Source of the DNA: an uncultured Chitinophagaceae bacterium
GTDB lineage: Bacteria > Bacteroidota > Bacteroidia > Chitinophagales > Chitinophagaceae
Direction: 5' to 3'
Assembly (NCBI GenBank): GCA_937858715.1
Contig: CALLZY010000058.1
Coordinates: forward strand, 1 to 37,170
Length of the DNA stretch: 37,170 bases
Below, piece after piece: positions 8,734 through 20,270 of the stretch. Made by a program: the position numbers and the translations under genes. The notes under the pieces were generated by a model. It was not told where the DNA came from. It saw only the letters and a list, made by a program, of their open reading frames with translations, and did no database searches. The number at the start of each line of letters is the position of its first letter. The first letter of the stretch is position 1.

Positions 8734-9780
8734 TTAGCCCTGCTTGTAATGCACCTCACTTAAACTCCGCAATTTTTCAGCCGCCCATTCTGCTGTAATA
8801 TCCCGTTGCGGATTAGCCAGCATTTCATATCCTACCATAAATTTTTTGACAGTTGCCGACCGTAGCAGTGGCGGATAAAAGTGCATGTGCAGGTGCCATT
8901 CGGGATGATCGCCATCATTTACAGGAGCCTGGTGAATACCTGCTGAATAAGGAAAAGAAATAGTAAACAGGTTATCATACTTCGCCGTAAGCTTTTTCAT
9001 GATTGATGCAAAAGCATTGCGTTCATCACCGGTAAGCTGAGTTATATTCTGAACATGCCGTTTGCTCACAATCATCGTTTCATAAGGCCATACTGCCCAA
9101 AAAGGAACCAGTGCTACAAAATGTTCGTTCTCCAGTACTATCCGCTCTTGCTGCTGCAATTCCAGCTCTATGTATGCTGACAAAAGACTTTTGTTGTTCT
9201 CTTCAAAATACTTTTTCTGCTGGATGGTTTCTTTCTGCACTTCCAGCGGAACTGAGTTTTGAGCCCATATCTGCCCGTGCGGATGCGGATTGGAACAGCC
9301 CATCACATCGCCTTTGTTTTCAAAAATTTGTATATGTTTAATGGACGGATCTGATGCAATTGTTTCAAATTCTTCACACCAAAGGTCTATTACCTTCCTG
9401 ATGCCTTCTGCGGGGAGCAAAGGCAATGTAAGACTGTGATCCGCTGAAAAACTAATGACACGGCAAATACCTTTTGCACTTTCCGCCTTTAGCAAACCGC
9501 CGATATTCACAGAGCCATCGGGTGTGTCTTTTAGTAATGAAGAAAAATCATTCGTAAAAACAAAAGAATCTGTGTAGGGAGGGTTAATGCTACCGTCAGC
9601 CCTTTTATTGCCGGGGCACAAATAACAATTGTGATCATAAACAGGCCTGTCATCAGCTGGCAATGTTTCCACTTTTCCCTGCCACGGCCTTTTAGTACGA
9701 TGCGGCGAGACTAATATCCAGTCTCCGGTGAGCAAATTGTACCTGGTATGTGAATGTTCTTTTAAGTCAAACATAGTCAT
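8734..9780 (-). CDS. galT: galactose-1-phosphate uridylyltransferase
   Basis: The protein has 348 residues, normal length for GalT. It has the zinc cysteines C52 and C55 in CYLCPGNKR. The active-site motif SNPHPHGQIW carries H166, the nucleophilic H168 and Q170, and a C-terminal EWHLHMHFYPPLLRS segment follows. The enzyme exchanges UMP between UDP-glucose and galactose 1-phosphate in the Leloir pathway. It is the last gene of the minus-strand PUL, separated from the DUF2264 gene by 143 bp that may hold its own promoter. Together with galK in the same cluster, it shows that galactose is a main product of the polysaccharide. An alternative ATG two codons downstream (MFDLKEH) is possible. Confidence 0.95.
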   Translation of the reverse strand: MTMFDLKEHSHTRYNLLTGDWILVSPHRTKRPWQGKVETLPADDRPVYDHNCYLCPGNKRADGSINPPYTDSFVFTNDFSSLLKDTPDGSVNIGGLLKAESAKGICRVISFSADHSLTLPLLPAEGIRKVIDLWCEEFETIASDPSIKHIQIFENKGDVMGCSNPHPHGQIWAQNSVPLEVQKETIQQKKYFEENNKSLLSAYIELELQQQERIVLENEHFVALVPFWAVWPYETMIVSKRHVQNITQLTGDERNAFASIMKKLTAKYDNLFTISFPYSAGIHQAPVNDGDHPEWHLHMHFYPPLLRSATVKKFMVGYEMLANPQRDITAEWAAEKLRSLSEVHYKQG

Positions 9781-9923
9781 CTTTTTAAATTTTTAAAGCG
9801 GTCAGAAAACAGCTTCAATTAATCAAAATTATAGAAACGATGATTTCTGGTATCCTGAACTGTGATACTTGTTGCAGGTGTACTCAGTTACCTGAATTGA
9901 AAACCATTTCCTGTCCTGAAAAA
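9781..9923 (-). promoter_or_regulatory. possible galT promoter region
   Basis: This 143-bp gap contains TAATTTTG on the minus strand (9824-9831), a full match to the Bacteroidota -7 consensus TAnnTTTG, 44 bp upstream of the galT ATG. No -33 TTTG is visible at the expected spacing. A short inverted repeat AGAAA/TTTCT (9833-9848) sits just upstream of the box. A separate promoter would let galT be expressed when the rest of the PUL is silent. Confidence 0.35.
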
Positions 9924-11963
9924 TTAACCGGGATAATTAACCGCCATTTTGCCCTTTCTGAGCCGGAGCCTGATAGTTTTATCGCCTGGCAAAATTTCAA
10001 GCCGCCGTACAGGCAGAAGCTCTTTCTCACTCCATTTTTCTCCTGATTTTTTCCATAACATCAGCGTAACATATATTTTGCTTTCAGCCTTGATTATATC
10101 GCTGCTGTTAAGCACAGTACTTCTCTTGCTCTCCGGATGAATTCCCGTTGTCTTCATTGCTTTAACATCGGTCCAGCCAGAATAGTTTACCATCGCAAGC
10201 TGATAGATGCCGTTATCAACAATCACAACATCATGCCCCTTAACTTTCCTTGGTGTAACCTTAATTGCTGTATTAAACTCAGGTAAAGCATAGTGTCCCA
10301 GTTTTATCTCAGTGGCAGTGTCTGAAGAAATTTTGTCAACACGGAGAATTCCATCTGCTAATGGGATATCTGCCAGGCTAAATTTAATATTGGGGTTTGT
10401 TTCCAGCACTGCATCCCGGTAATAAATACCGCTTTCAAATTTTTTGAAGTCGTATAAACGCAAAGGCTCCCATTCGCTTTTCTTATTTCTGACAATATAG
10501 TTCATGGCTACCGCCCCGCTTACACTATCAGCCTGCCAGGGAAAAGCACTGTTGTAAGAGAGCCGATTATAGTTTTCACTGGCCCTGAACGGTTCGTTGG
10601 CCCCAATCGCCTTTACTTTACACCATGCCCTTATCTCGCTGGCACCTATGTTTGGATAATCAGTAATAAGTATATGTGAACTGTCCTGGTATTTGTTATA
10701 TACATTTCCTCTTTTCAGTTCATTCTCCCATGCACCTTCATTTTCTGTTGCTGTCCAGAAAGGATTGTCCTCAGGTATCATCAGTCCCAGGAAAGCTTTT
10801 CCCATCCAAAACGCACTACCACGGCAGCTATACGGCTGCACTGCAGGCTCAAATGCCCCATAAAAACCCAATGTGGGCACATCATCTTTTAAAAATTCGG
10901 GATGCTGCAAAAACTGTAATAACACTCCCGATGAAATACGGCGCATCCAGCCATAATTAATGTTTGCATCTTTTTCCAAACCCATCAACAGGAACGGAAT
11001 AACTGAACCAAAGCGGTAAGGCATACTGCGGCCCCACATGACCATTTTGCCATCACGGCTAAACAGGTAAGGATAATTATTTTTAACCTCCTTAAAATTA
11101 TTCATGAATTTTTCTGCATACACAGGGTAATATTTCTTGCCAAAAAATTCGCTCCATACCGGCCCGTACATCTGAAATGCCCACATACTGTAATAATCAT
11201 AAGCAGGTGCATCGTTATACCAGCCATTGCCACGGTAATGCGCCAATGATTTATCCAAATATTCCAGCAACAGTTTTTCATTTACTGTATAGCCTTTGCT
11301 CTTAAAAAAACTAAGCACAAAAATGTTAAAGAACTTCCAGTTGCTGCCCACAGTTTTACCATCTCCGTAACTCAGCATAGTTGCAGCCAGCAGATCTTTT
11401 TTATCCTGTGGCAACGGGTCGAACAAGATTTCAGGAATGTAAAACATTGAAACAGACAATGCACCGAACTCCACTAACACCTGGCTGGGTCCACCACCTT
11501 TCGCCTGCGGTTTAATAAAAGAGGGATGAGTACTGTCAATTAAATTGAGGATGTTGCGGCGATAATAGTCAGCTACTTTAATCCCATTTATTTCCAATGA
11601 CGGATTCTCTTTTAGCAACGGTGCTGCCATGAAAAGTGTACGGCACAATCCTTCCAGCTTCTCAGTAGGAATTTGTGATGCAGTTCTGGGATAACTCTTT
11701 CCCGGTTGTTTTGGAAATTGCATCGGGTCATCCGGTGAATGAATGTAACTGAATGCCCCTTCAAGCAAATACAAAGCAGCCTCTTTCCAGTGCTTGCGGG
11801 TCATGCCGGTATGAGGGCTTACTGTATAATCAGGTTTATTAATTGTAAAAACCGTTTTACCATTTACCTGCTGTGAGTATTCCGGCGCATGCACATTTTT
11901 TTGCTGGGCTCCTGCCCCGAAACATAGCATAACAAAAAAACAAATTGTTGCTATATATTTCAT
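9924..11963 (-). CDS. DUF2264-family secreted protein, candidate beta-glucuronidase (GH154-like)
   Basis: The protein has 679 residues with a signal peptide ending near residue 19 (GAGA/QQ). It carries the hallmarks of DUF2264 proteins: MTRKHWKEAALYLLEG (54-69), GNGWYNDAPAYDYY (245-258), the WGRSMPYRF segment (310-318) and a later SCRGSAFWMGKAFLGL stretch. The pattern fits an (alpha/alpha) barrel of about 400 residues plus a C-terminal beta domain. From memory, DUF2264 members include the CAZy family GH154, with beta-glucuronidase activity on arabinogalactan side chains. That assignment is family knowledge, not something visible here. The gene starts 4 bp after the GH51 stop and belongs to the PUL. 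In this setting it would remove saturated GlcA from galactan branches in the periplasm. It could instead act on unsaturated uronic acids. Confidence 0.75.
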   Translation of the reverse strand: MKYIATICFFVMLCFGAGAQQKNVHAPEYSQQVNGKTVFTINKPDYTVSPHTGMTRKHWKEAALYLLEGAFSYIHSPDDPMQFPKQPGKSYPRTASQIPTEKLEGLCRTLFMAAPLLKENPSLEINGIKVADYYRRNILNLIDSTHPSFIKPQAKGGGPSQVLVEFGALSVSMFYIPEILFDPLPQDKKDLLAATMLSYGDGKTVGSNWKFFNIFVLSFFKSKGYTVNEKLLLEYLDKSLAHYRGNGWYNDAPAYDYYSMWAFQMYGPVWSEFFGKKYYPVYAEKFMNNFKEVKNNYPYLFSRDGKMVMWGRSMPYRFGSVIPFLLMGLEKDANINYGWMRRISSGVLLQFLQHPEFLKDDVPTLGFYGAFEPAVQPYSCRGSAFWMGKAFLGLMIPEDNPFWTATENEGAWENELKRGNVYNKYQDSSHILITDYPNIGASEIRAWCKVKAIGANEPFRASENYNRLSYNSAFPWQADSVSGAVAMNYIVRNKKSEWEPLRLYDFKKFESGIYYRDAVLETNPNIKFSLADIPLADGILRVDKISSDTATEIKLGHYALPEFNTAIKVTPRKVKGHDVVIVDNGIYQLAMVNYSGWTDVKAMKTTGIHPESKRSTVLNSSDIIKAESKIYVTLMLWKKSGEKWSEKELLPVRRLEILPGDKTIRLRLRKGKMAVNYPG

Positions 11964-11967
11964 AAGT

Positions 11968-13938
11968 CTATTTTCTTTTTTTAAATCTTATCACAGTTAA
12001 TGAAGAGGCCGGAAGCTCATATTGCATACCATTTTTGACAGCCACCTGTGAAGATGCAGGCATTACCATCTGTGGTTGCTGAAATGTATTCTTCATGCCC
12101 GGTTCGCCTTTTAAAACGTACACATCTGCTTTTGCAGCCAGTTTGCCAAATGCACTGAGCTTTAAAGACGAAACAGCACTTGTGGCACCTGCGTTTACTA
12201 ATTTGATAATCACATCGCCGGTTTTGCTGTCTGTAACGCAGGAGGCTGCTAATGTCGAATCTTTTAATCCTGCTGCATCGCCGTTAAACGAAACGATATT
12301 GTGATAATACCTGTCGCCGCTGTTAAGCGAGAATAGCTGCTGTACATAATAGTTCACCGTTGGTACCACTGCTGCATTAGTGAAATAAATTAAATTCGGA
12401 TTCCAGGATGTATGGTGCTGGTTGGCCAGCAACGGGGCATACGATGCCAGTTCTACGATATCTCCGTTGCGCTCCAGCGATGTCATGTAAGCCGCTTCAC
12501 ATAATGCGTTAAACAAACTGTTCCCTTTTGATGCATATTCTCCAATATATACTTTCGATTTTTTTCTGTTATACGCATCATACCTGAAATGATTATTCAA
12601 AAACCATTTTGGTTCCATGTAATAATGTTCATCCACCACAGAAATATTCAGTTCACCTGCCAGTTTCCAGCCCAGTTCAAAATCCTCGCCATTAGGTGCT
12701 GGCCCAACCGTTCCAATAATTGTTATGTCAGGGTACCTTGCCTTAACAACATTGTATATTGCCGAAAAACGTTCATTAAACTGTGGCGTTATCTTATCTT
12801 CATTCCCTATACCTATATATTGTAAGTTAAAAGGTTCCGGATGACCCGCTGCTGCCCTTTTGGCTCCCCAGACAGATGTAACCGGCCCATTGGCATACTC
12901 AATTAAATCCAGTATCTCCTGAATGTAGTCGATCATCTCATCCATTGGCAATCCTTTTTGCCCTGTTCCTCCAATACGCCATGTACCTCCGCTATTCTGA
13001 CAACTTACTGCAGCAGGTACTACAGGCAAAGGTTTTGCCCCAATGTCTTCACAAAACTGGAAGTATTCGAAATAGCCCAGCCCTGCTGACTGATGATAGT
13101 TCCAGATATTCTTCTGTTCTGTACGCTGTTCCACCGGCCCGATAGTATTTTTCCATCGGTACATATTGCCCAGCCCGTCGCCATGAACCAGGCAACCACC
13201 GGGAAATCGCATAAATTTTGGCTTTAAGCCGGCCACAACCTGGGCTAAGTCTTCCCTCAAACCATTCATCCTGCCTTTAAACGTTTTTTGAGGAAAGAGG
13301 GAAATCATATCCATCGCCAGTTTTCCTTTCGCAGTCGCAATAACAGAAAGAGAAGCAGTATCATAACTTTTTTCAGCCATCAGTACTGCATCATACTTCT
13401 TCCACTCGCCGGCAGCAATATTCAGCTTCGCTTCGGCAAGCAGTTCACCCTTTTTATTCTTTAGTTGAATGGATAAAGGCACTGCCTGCTTCGACAACAA
13501 TCTGGCAAACAATGAAAAATTATATCTCTCTCCTTCTCTTATCACCATACCATCAAATCCGGTGTTCACCAGGCCGATTCCTTTCTGACCTTCTTCTTCG
13601 ATTTGCAAAACAGCATAATGCGGATTGTTTGTGTGCAAAGGCAGTGCCGTTTCAATTGAAAGTTTTCCATAACCAAACCCGTCAGTCATATAATCCCAGT
13701 TCGATAAAGAATGCCAGCCCTTCCTGTCTGTTGGCGAATACTCAAACGACCGGTTTTGCACCAGCTCCGCATACAATCCACCATCGGCAGCATAACTCAG
13801 ATCTTCATAAAAAATACCAAAAAGATTGGGGCTTATCTGCTTAGATGCAGATTTACCAGTAATTGCTGTTTGTGCATTTACTATCTGTATGGCTGCAAGT
13901 GCGATGGCTGTGATGCCAGTAAAAATTTTTCTTCTCAT
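11968..13938 (-). CDS. GH51 alpha-L-arabinofuranosidase
   Basis: The protein has 656 residues with a signal peptide ending near residue 22 (VNA/QT), so it is exported. Its N-terminal SPNLFGIFYEDLSYAADGGL segment and MRFPGGCLVHGDG are typical of GH51. The acid/base glutamate is E380 in IGIGNED and the nucleophile E467 in YIGEYAS. A carbohydrate-binding-like insertion (about residues 80-215) comes before the barrel. A C-terminal beta-sandwich follows it. The enzyme should release L-arabinofuranose from arabinogalactan or arabinan side chains. It lies 25 bp after GH43 and 4 bp before the DUF2264 gene. No arabinose catabolic genes (araA, araB, araD) are in the window, so arabinose metabolism must be encoded elsewhere. 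Confidence 0.93.
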   Translation of the reverse strand: MRRKIFTGITAIALAAIQIVNAQTAITGKSASKQISPNLFGIFYEDLSYAADGGLYAELVQNRSFEYSPTDRKGWHSLSNWDYMTDGFGYGKLSIETALPLHTNNPHYAVLQIEEEGQKGIGLVNTGFDGMVIREGERYNFSLFARLLSKQAVPLSIQLKNKKGELLAEAKLNIAAGEWKKYDAVLMAEKSYDTASLSVIATAKGKLAMDMISLFPQKTFKGRMNGLREDLAQVVAGLKPKFMRFPGGCLVHGDGLGNMYRWKNTIGPVEQRTEQKNIWNYHQSAGLGYFEYFQFCEDIGAKPLPVVPAAVSCQNSGGTWRIGGTGQKGLPMDEMIDYIQEILDLIEYANGPVTSVWGAKRAAAGHPEPFNLQYIGIGNEDKITPQFNERFSAIYNVVKARYPDITIIGTVGPAPNGEDFELGWKLAGELNISVVDEHYYMEPKWFLNNHFRYDAYNRKKSKVYIGEYASKGNSLFNALCEAAYMTSLERNGDIVELASYAPLLANQHHTSWNPNLIYFTNAAVVPTVNYYVQQLFSLNSGDRYYHNIVSFNGDAAGLKDSTLAASCVTDSKTGDVIIKLVNAGATSAVSSLKLSAFGKLAAKADVYVLKGEPGMKNTFQQPQMVMPASSQVAVKNGMQYELPASSLTVIRFKKRK

Positions 13939-13963
13939 TATTGAACTGAATAAAACTTAGACG

Positions 13964-14968
13964 CTATTTACCGAATGGGTTACCCAAAATAATCTTATCG
14001 CCGCTATCATCCACTTCAAACAAACGGGGAATACGGATATATCTTCCATTCGCATTTTTATGGCTGTGCAGGGCCATCAGCAATTTTCCCTCAAAAGTCC
14101 TGAACAACATTCCATGCCCGTAGTTCGGAGGTGTTATGGGTTCTTTTTCCTGTATCCATGGGCCATCCAGTGTGCCGCTTGCCGAGTAGGCCACACCCTG
14201 GGTGTACACATCATAAATCCAGCTTGTCCACAGCATCCCCAGTTTGCCCGTTTGCGTTTTAAAAAGAAAAGGACCATCAGTTACTTTATTGGGCTTATCA
14301 TTTCCTTGCTCATCCTTTTCTTTGCTCCATGGTGAATCACCTGCCCGGAACAGTATCTTTCCTTCTCCGGCAGTGCCGCTGAAATCCTTTTTTAATTCAA
14401 TTTTTTCAACTGTGCCATTCCAGTTTTGTAACCACTCCCAGCAATATACCATGTAAGGTTTTTTGTCCTTATCAATCCACAAGGTAGCATCCAGCGTAGG
14501 TCTGTTTCCCGGCAAATAAACGGAGTCTTTCATAGGGAGATACGGCCCCTCAGCTTTATCACTCACCAGTACATGACATGCACGACGCTCAATTACATTT
14601 CCTTTTACTGAGTCTATTTTAATATTTCTGTTGGTAAAGGTGGCAAAGTAATAATACCTGTTTTCATAGTAATGCAGTTCTGCCGCCCATATCATGGGTC
14701 TTGGGCCCATCCATGAGTTACTGTCTGTTTGCACCACTTTGTACGGCCCCGTCCATTTTTCTAAATCGTTGCTTTTCCAGAGCATGCCGCCGGTGCCGGT
14801 CATGTAGTATGTATTTGTTTTCTTGTCTGCTAAAATAAACGGGTCGCTCAGGCGAATGGAATCCAGCGGAATATTCTCCCGGAAACGCTGTTCCCTGTTT
14901 TGTGCTGATATGTTTACTACACATACCAGGATAAAAAATGTGGATAGAACTCTTTTTACATAACTCAT
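13964..14968 (-). CDS. GH43-family glycosidase, probable arabinofuranosidase or exo-galactanase
   Basis: The protein has 334 residues with a signal peptide ending near residue 22. It is a single five-bladed propeller domain with no accessory module. Visible signatures are SDPFILAD (base D42), IWAAELHYY (93-101), TLDATLWID (pKa-modulating D160), VTDGPFLF (229-236) and GHGMLFRTFEGKLLMALHS near the end. The position usually holding the catalytic acid Glu (EGP) reads DGP here (D231). This is either a subfamily trait or a sign of altered catalysis. GH43 members on arabinogalactan act as arabinofuranosidases or exo-beta-1,3-galactanases, and I cannot choose from sequence. The gene sits 5 bp after GH16 and 25 bp before GH51. 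Confidence 0.87.
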   Translation of the reverse strand: MSYVKRVLSTFFILVCVVNISAQNREQRFRENIPLDSIRLSDPFILADKKTNTYYMTGTGGMLWKSNDLEKWTGPYKVVQTDSNSWMGPRPMIWAAELHYYENRYYYFATFTNRNIKIDSVKGNVIERRACHVLVSDKAEGPYLPMKDSVYLPGNRPTLDATLWIDKDKKPYMVYCWEWLQNWNGTVEKIELKKDFSGTAGEGKILFRAGDSPWSKEKDEQGNDKPNKVTDGPFLFKTQTGKLGMLWTSWIYDVYTQGVAYSASGTLDGPWIQEKEPITPPNYGHGMLFRTFEGKLLMALHSHKNANGRYIRIPRLFEVDDSGDKIILGNPFGK

Positions 14969-14973
14969 CTTTG

Positions 14974-15822
14974 TTACTTTTTCTGGTACACCCTTACATA
15001 ATCCACTTCAAACTTTTGGGGAAAAGCAGTGCCTGAAATATCACCGCCATTCATGCCGCCCATTGCAAGGTTCAGCAGCATATAATGTGGCTGTTTGAAA
15101 GGATTGAAATTGCTGCCATCTTTATTCACCAACTGATCGAGGTTAGTTTTGTTAAGCAACTGGTCATCGCAGTATAATGCAATAAAATCTTCTGTCCAGT
15201 CCATCCGCCAAATATGAAACTGACTGGCCCAGGTTGTTCCGCCAAGCGAATCTGTCTTAAACGTATTGCTGTACCATTCGGGTTTTTTATCTTTTCCCAG
15301 GCAGGCAATATTCGCCAGCATCATACCGCGGTAATATTCCATGATGTCAATTTCGCCATTGCCTGGCCAGCCTTTGCTTACACCCAGCGTCCACCAGGCA
15401 GGCCACATACCCTTACTGATGTCAATTTTTGCCCGCATTTCAAAACGGCCATACAGCCATTGCTGTTTGTTGCGGGTAATTAAGCAAGACGAAGTGTACT
15501 CAATATTCTTCCTCTTCTTTCTCCAGTCCTTGCTTCCTTCTGTATAACGTGGGTTGGGTTTTTCTTCTTTCCTTGCTTCAATAATGAGCAATCCGTTTTT
15601 GCAAAGGGCATTCTCCGGCTGATACCATTGTAATTCTTCGTTACGGACAAATCCATGTTCATAACCCCAGTTAGCGGTATCAGGTCTTCCCTTGTTGTTA
15701 AACTCATCACCCCAAATCAGTCTATAACCATCATCTGCTAAGGTTTGTGTAACAACCGCCTTCCGGCTACAAGCCATGAAGAATGTACTACAGGAAATGA
15801 CAAATAAACAAGCCCTGATCAT
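14974..15822 (-). CDS. GH16-family endo-glycanase lipoprotein
   Basis: The protein has 282 residues. An N-terminal hydrophobic stretch ending at C18 (TFFMAC) looks like a lipobox, so the enzyme is probably a membrane-anchored lipoprotein, perhaps on the cell surface. The jelly-roll fold is supported by LIWGDEFN (35-42), the catalytic GEIDIMEYY (E157, D159, E162), WPAWWTLG (140-147) and the C-terminal FEVDYVRVYQ strand. GH16 enzymes cut beta-1,3/1,4-glucans, agarose, carrageenan or, in subfamily 3, beta-1,3-galactan. With galK, galT and a GH2 beta-galactosidase adjacent, endo-beta-1,3-galactanase is my preferred inference. Laminarinase activity remains the main alternative. It is flanked by GH2 (10 bp) and GH43 (5 bp). 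Confidence 0.92.
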   Translation of the reverse strand: MIRACLFVISCSTFFMACSRKAVVTQTLADDGYRLIWGDEFNNKGRPDTANWGYEHGFVRNEELQWYQPENALCKNGLLIIEARKEEKPNPRYTEGSKDWRKKRKNIEYTSSCLITRNKQQWLYGRFEMRAKIDISKGMWPAWWTLGVSKGWPGNGEIDIMEYYRGMMLANIACLGKDKKPEWYSNTFKTDSLGGTTWASQFHIWRMDWTEDFIALYCDDQLLNKTNLDQLVNKDGSNFNPFKQPHYMLLNLAMGGMNGGDISGTAFPQKFEVDYVRVYQKK

Positions 15823-15832
15823 TATTCAGTAT

Positions 15833-19015
<3,183 letters not shown>

Positions 19016-19079
19016 TTAAAATAAACCTGCCGTAGAAACAGCGGGTTTGCTAAACTGCTACGATTGCTTGTAAAAAACT

Positions 19080-20270
19080 TTACCTGGTAATCAGTTCGGG
19101 TTCTGTCTCAGATACCACCCTGGTTCCATCCCCAACTGAAGCGATATAATAACTAAGAGGCAAACCGGTTGCTGCTTTATAGGCAATAACCAGTTCATCA
19201 ATGATACCCTGGATAGCTTCTTCCTTTATAATATTGATAGTGCAGCCCCCGAAGCCACCCCCCATCATCCTTGCGCCTAAAACGGCATCGTTATCTTTCA
19301 CATAATCCACTAAAAAATCAAGTTCACTGCAACTCACCCCGTATTGATACCTGAGTCCTTCGTGAGTGGCAAACATCTTTCTTCCCAGTTCATGTACGTT
19401 ACCATGCTTCAGGTCTGAACAGGCATGTAGCAAGCGGTTATTCTCCTCTGTTACGTACTTACAGCGTTGATAAATCAGCCTGTCTTTTGGCAGCACATAT
19501 TTATCCAGCATTTCCATGGAAACATCCCTTAATGCCATCACAGAAGGCACATGTTCTTTCACCCACTCAACACCTTGCTCACATTGGCCACGGCGGATAT
19601 TATATTCAGAAGCAGAAAGTTTATGTGGCACATTGGTGTTTAATAATACAATTTTATAGCCATGAAGATCAAGCGGGATATATTCATAAAGCAAACTGCG
19701 GCAATCAAGGTTAATTACATGGTCTTTTTTCCCAAACAGGGAGGCAAACATATCCATCACACCGCATTTTACCCCTGCAAATTCATGTTCAGCATTTTGG
19801 GCAATATGGGCCATCTCAGCTTTGGTTAAATGCAGATCAAACATCTCATTCAAAGCAAATAAAGTGGCACATTCTAATGCAGCAGAAGATGAAAGGCCTG
19901 CGCCTATCGGAATATCTGAGACAAGTAAAATATTAACCCCGCATAACAAGGCATTGCTTTTCTGAAGCTGATCAATTACGCCAAGTATATAATTGGGCCA
20001 GTGTTTTTCTGATTTGCTTATAGCATCAAGTGTGGTTTCGTACTCCTCTTTAAAATCACAGGCATACAGGGAAATAACATCATCATCCCTTTTTGACATG
20101 GCAACATAAGCAGCCTTATCGATGGCTGCAGGCAGCACAAAGCCCTGGTTGTAATCGGTATGTTCCCCAATAATGTTTACCCTGCCCGGTGAACAAACTA
20201 TCAGCGGCTCATCTTCCCCTCCAAAGAAAGTCCGGAACACACCTGCAATATTTTTTTCATTCAGTTCCAT
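19080..20270 (-). CDS. galK: galactokinase
   Basis: The protein has 396 residues and is a complete GHMP kinase. It has the galactokinase signature PGRVNIIGEHTDY (28-40), the phosphate-binding loop PIGAGLSSSAALE (121-133), catalytic D173 in CGVMDMFAS, and the third motif RMMGGGFGGC in the C-terminal half. It phosphorylates galactose to galactose 1-phosphate in the cytoplasm, feeding GalT. It has no signal peptide although it sits between genes for exported enzymes. Its start lies 10 bp inside the end of the GH105 gene, so the two are translationally coupled. A cytosolic catabolic gene placed inside a PUL strongly suggests that the target polysaccharide is rich in galactose. Confidence 0.96.
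   Translation of the reverse strand: MELNEKNIAGVFRTFFGGEDEPLIVCSPGRVNIIGEHTDYNQGFVLPAAIDKAAYVAMSKRDDDVISLYACDFKEEYETTLDAISKSEKHWPNYILGVIDQLQKSNALLCGVNILLVSDIPIGAGLSSSAALECATLFALNEMFDLHLTKAEMAHIAQNAEHEFAGVKCGVMDMFASLFGKKDHVINLDCRSLLYEYIPLDLHGYKIVLLNTNVPHKLSASEYNIRRGQCEQGVEWVKEHVPSVMALRDVSMEMLDKYVLPKDRLIYQRCKYVTEENNRLLHACSDLKHGNVHELGRKMFATHEGLRYQYGVSCSELDFLVDYVKDNDAVLGARMMGGGFGGCTINIIKEEAIQGIIDELVIAYKAATGLPLSYYIASVGDGTRVVSETEPELITR

Noticed and set aside
8690-8735. AATGAC/GTCATT inverted repeat between the regulator and galT as a bidirectional terminator
   Set aside because: The arms are only 6 bp with a loop of about 34 bases and no T tract. It is likely chance.
19023-19048. Hairpin AAACCTGC/GCGGGTTT between galK and GH2
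   Set aside because: On the transcribed (minus) strand the stem contains a C-A mismatch and lacks a clear U tract, so an attenuator or terminator is not supported.
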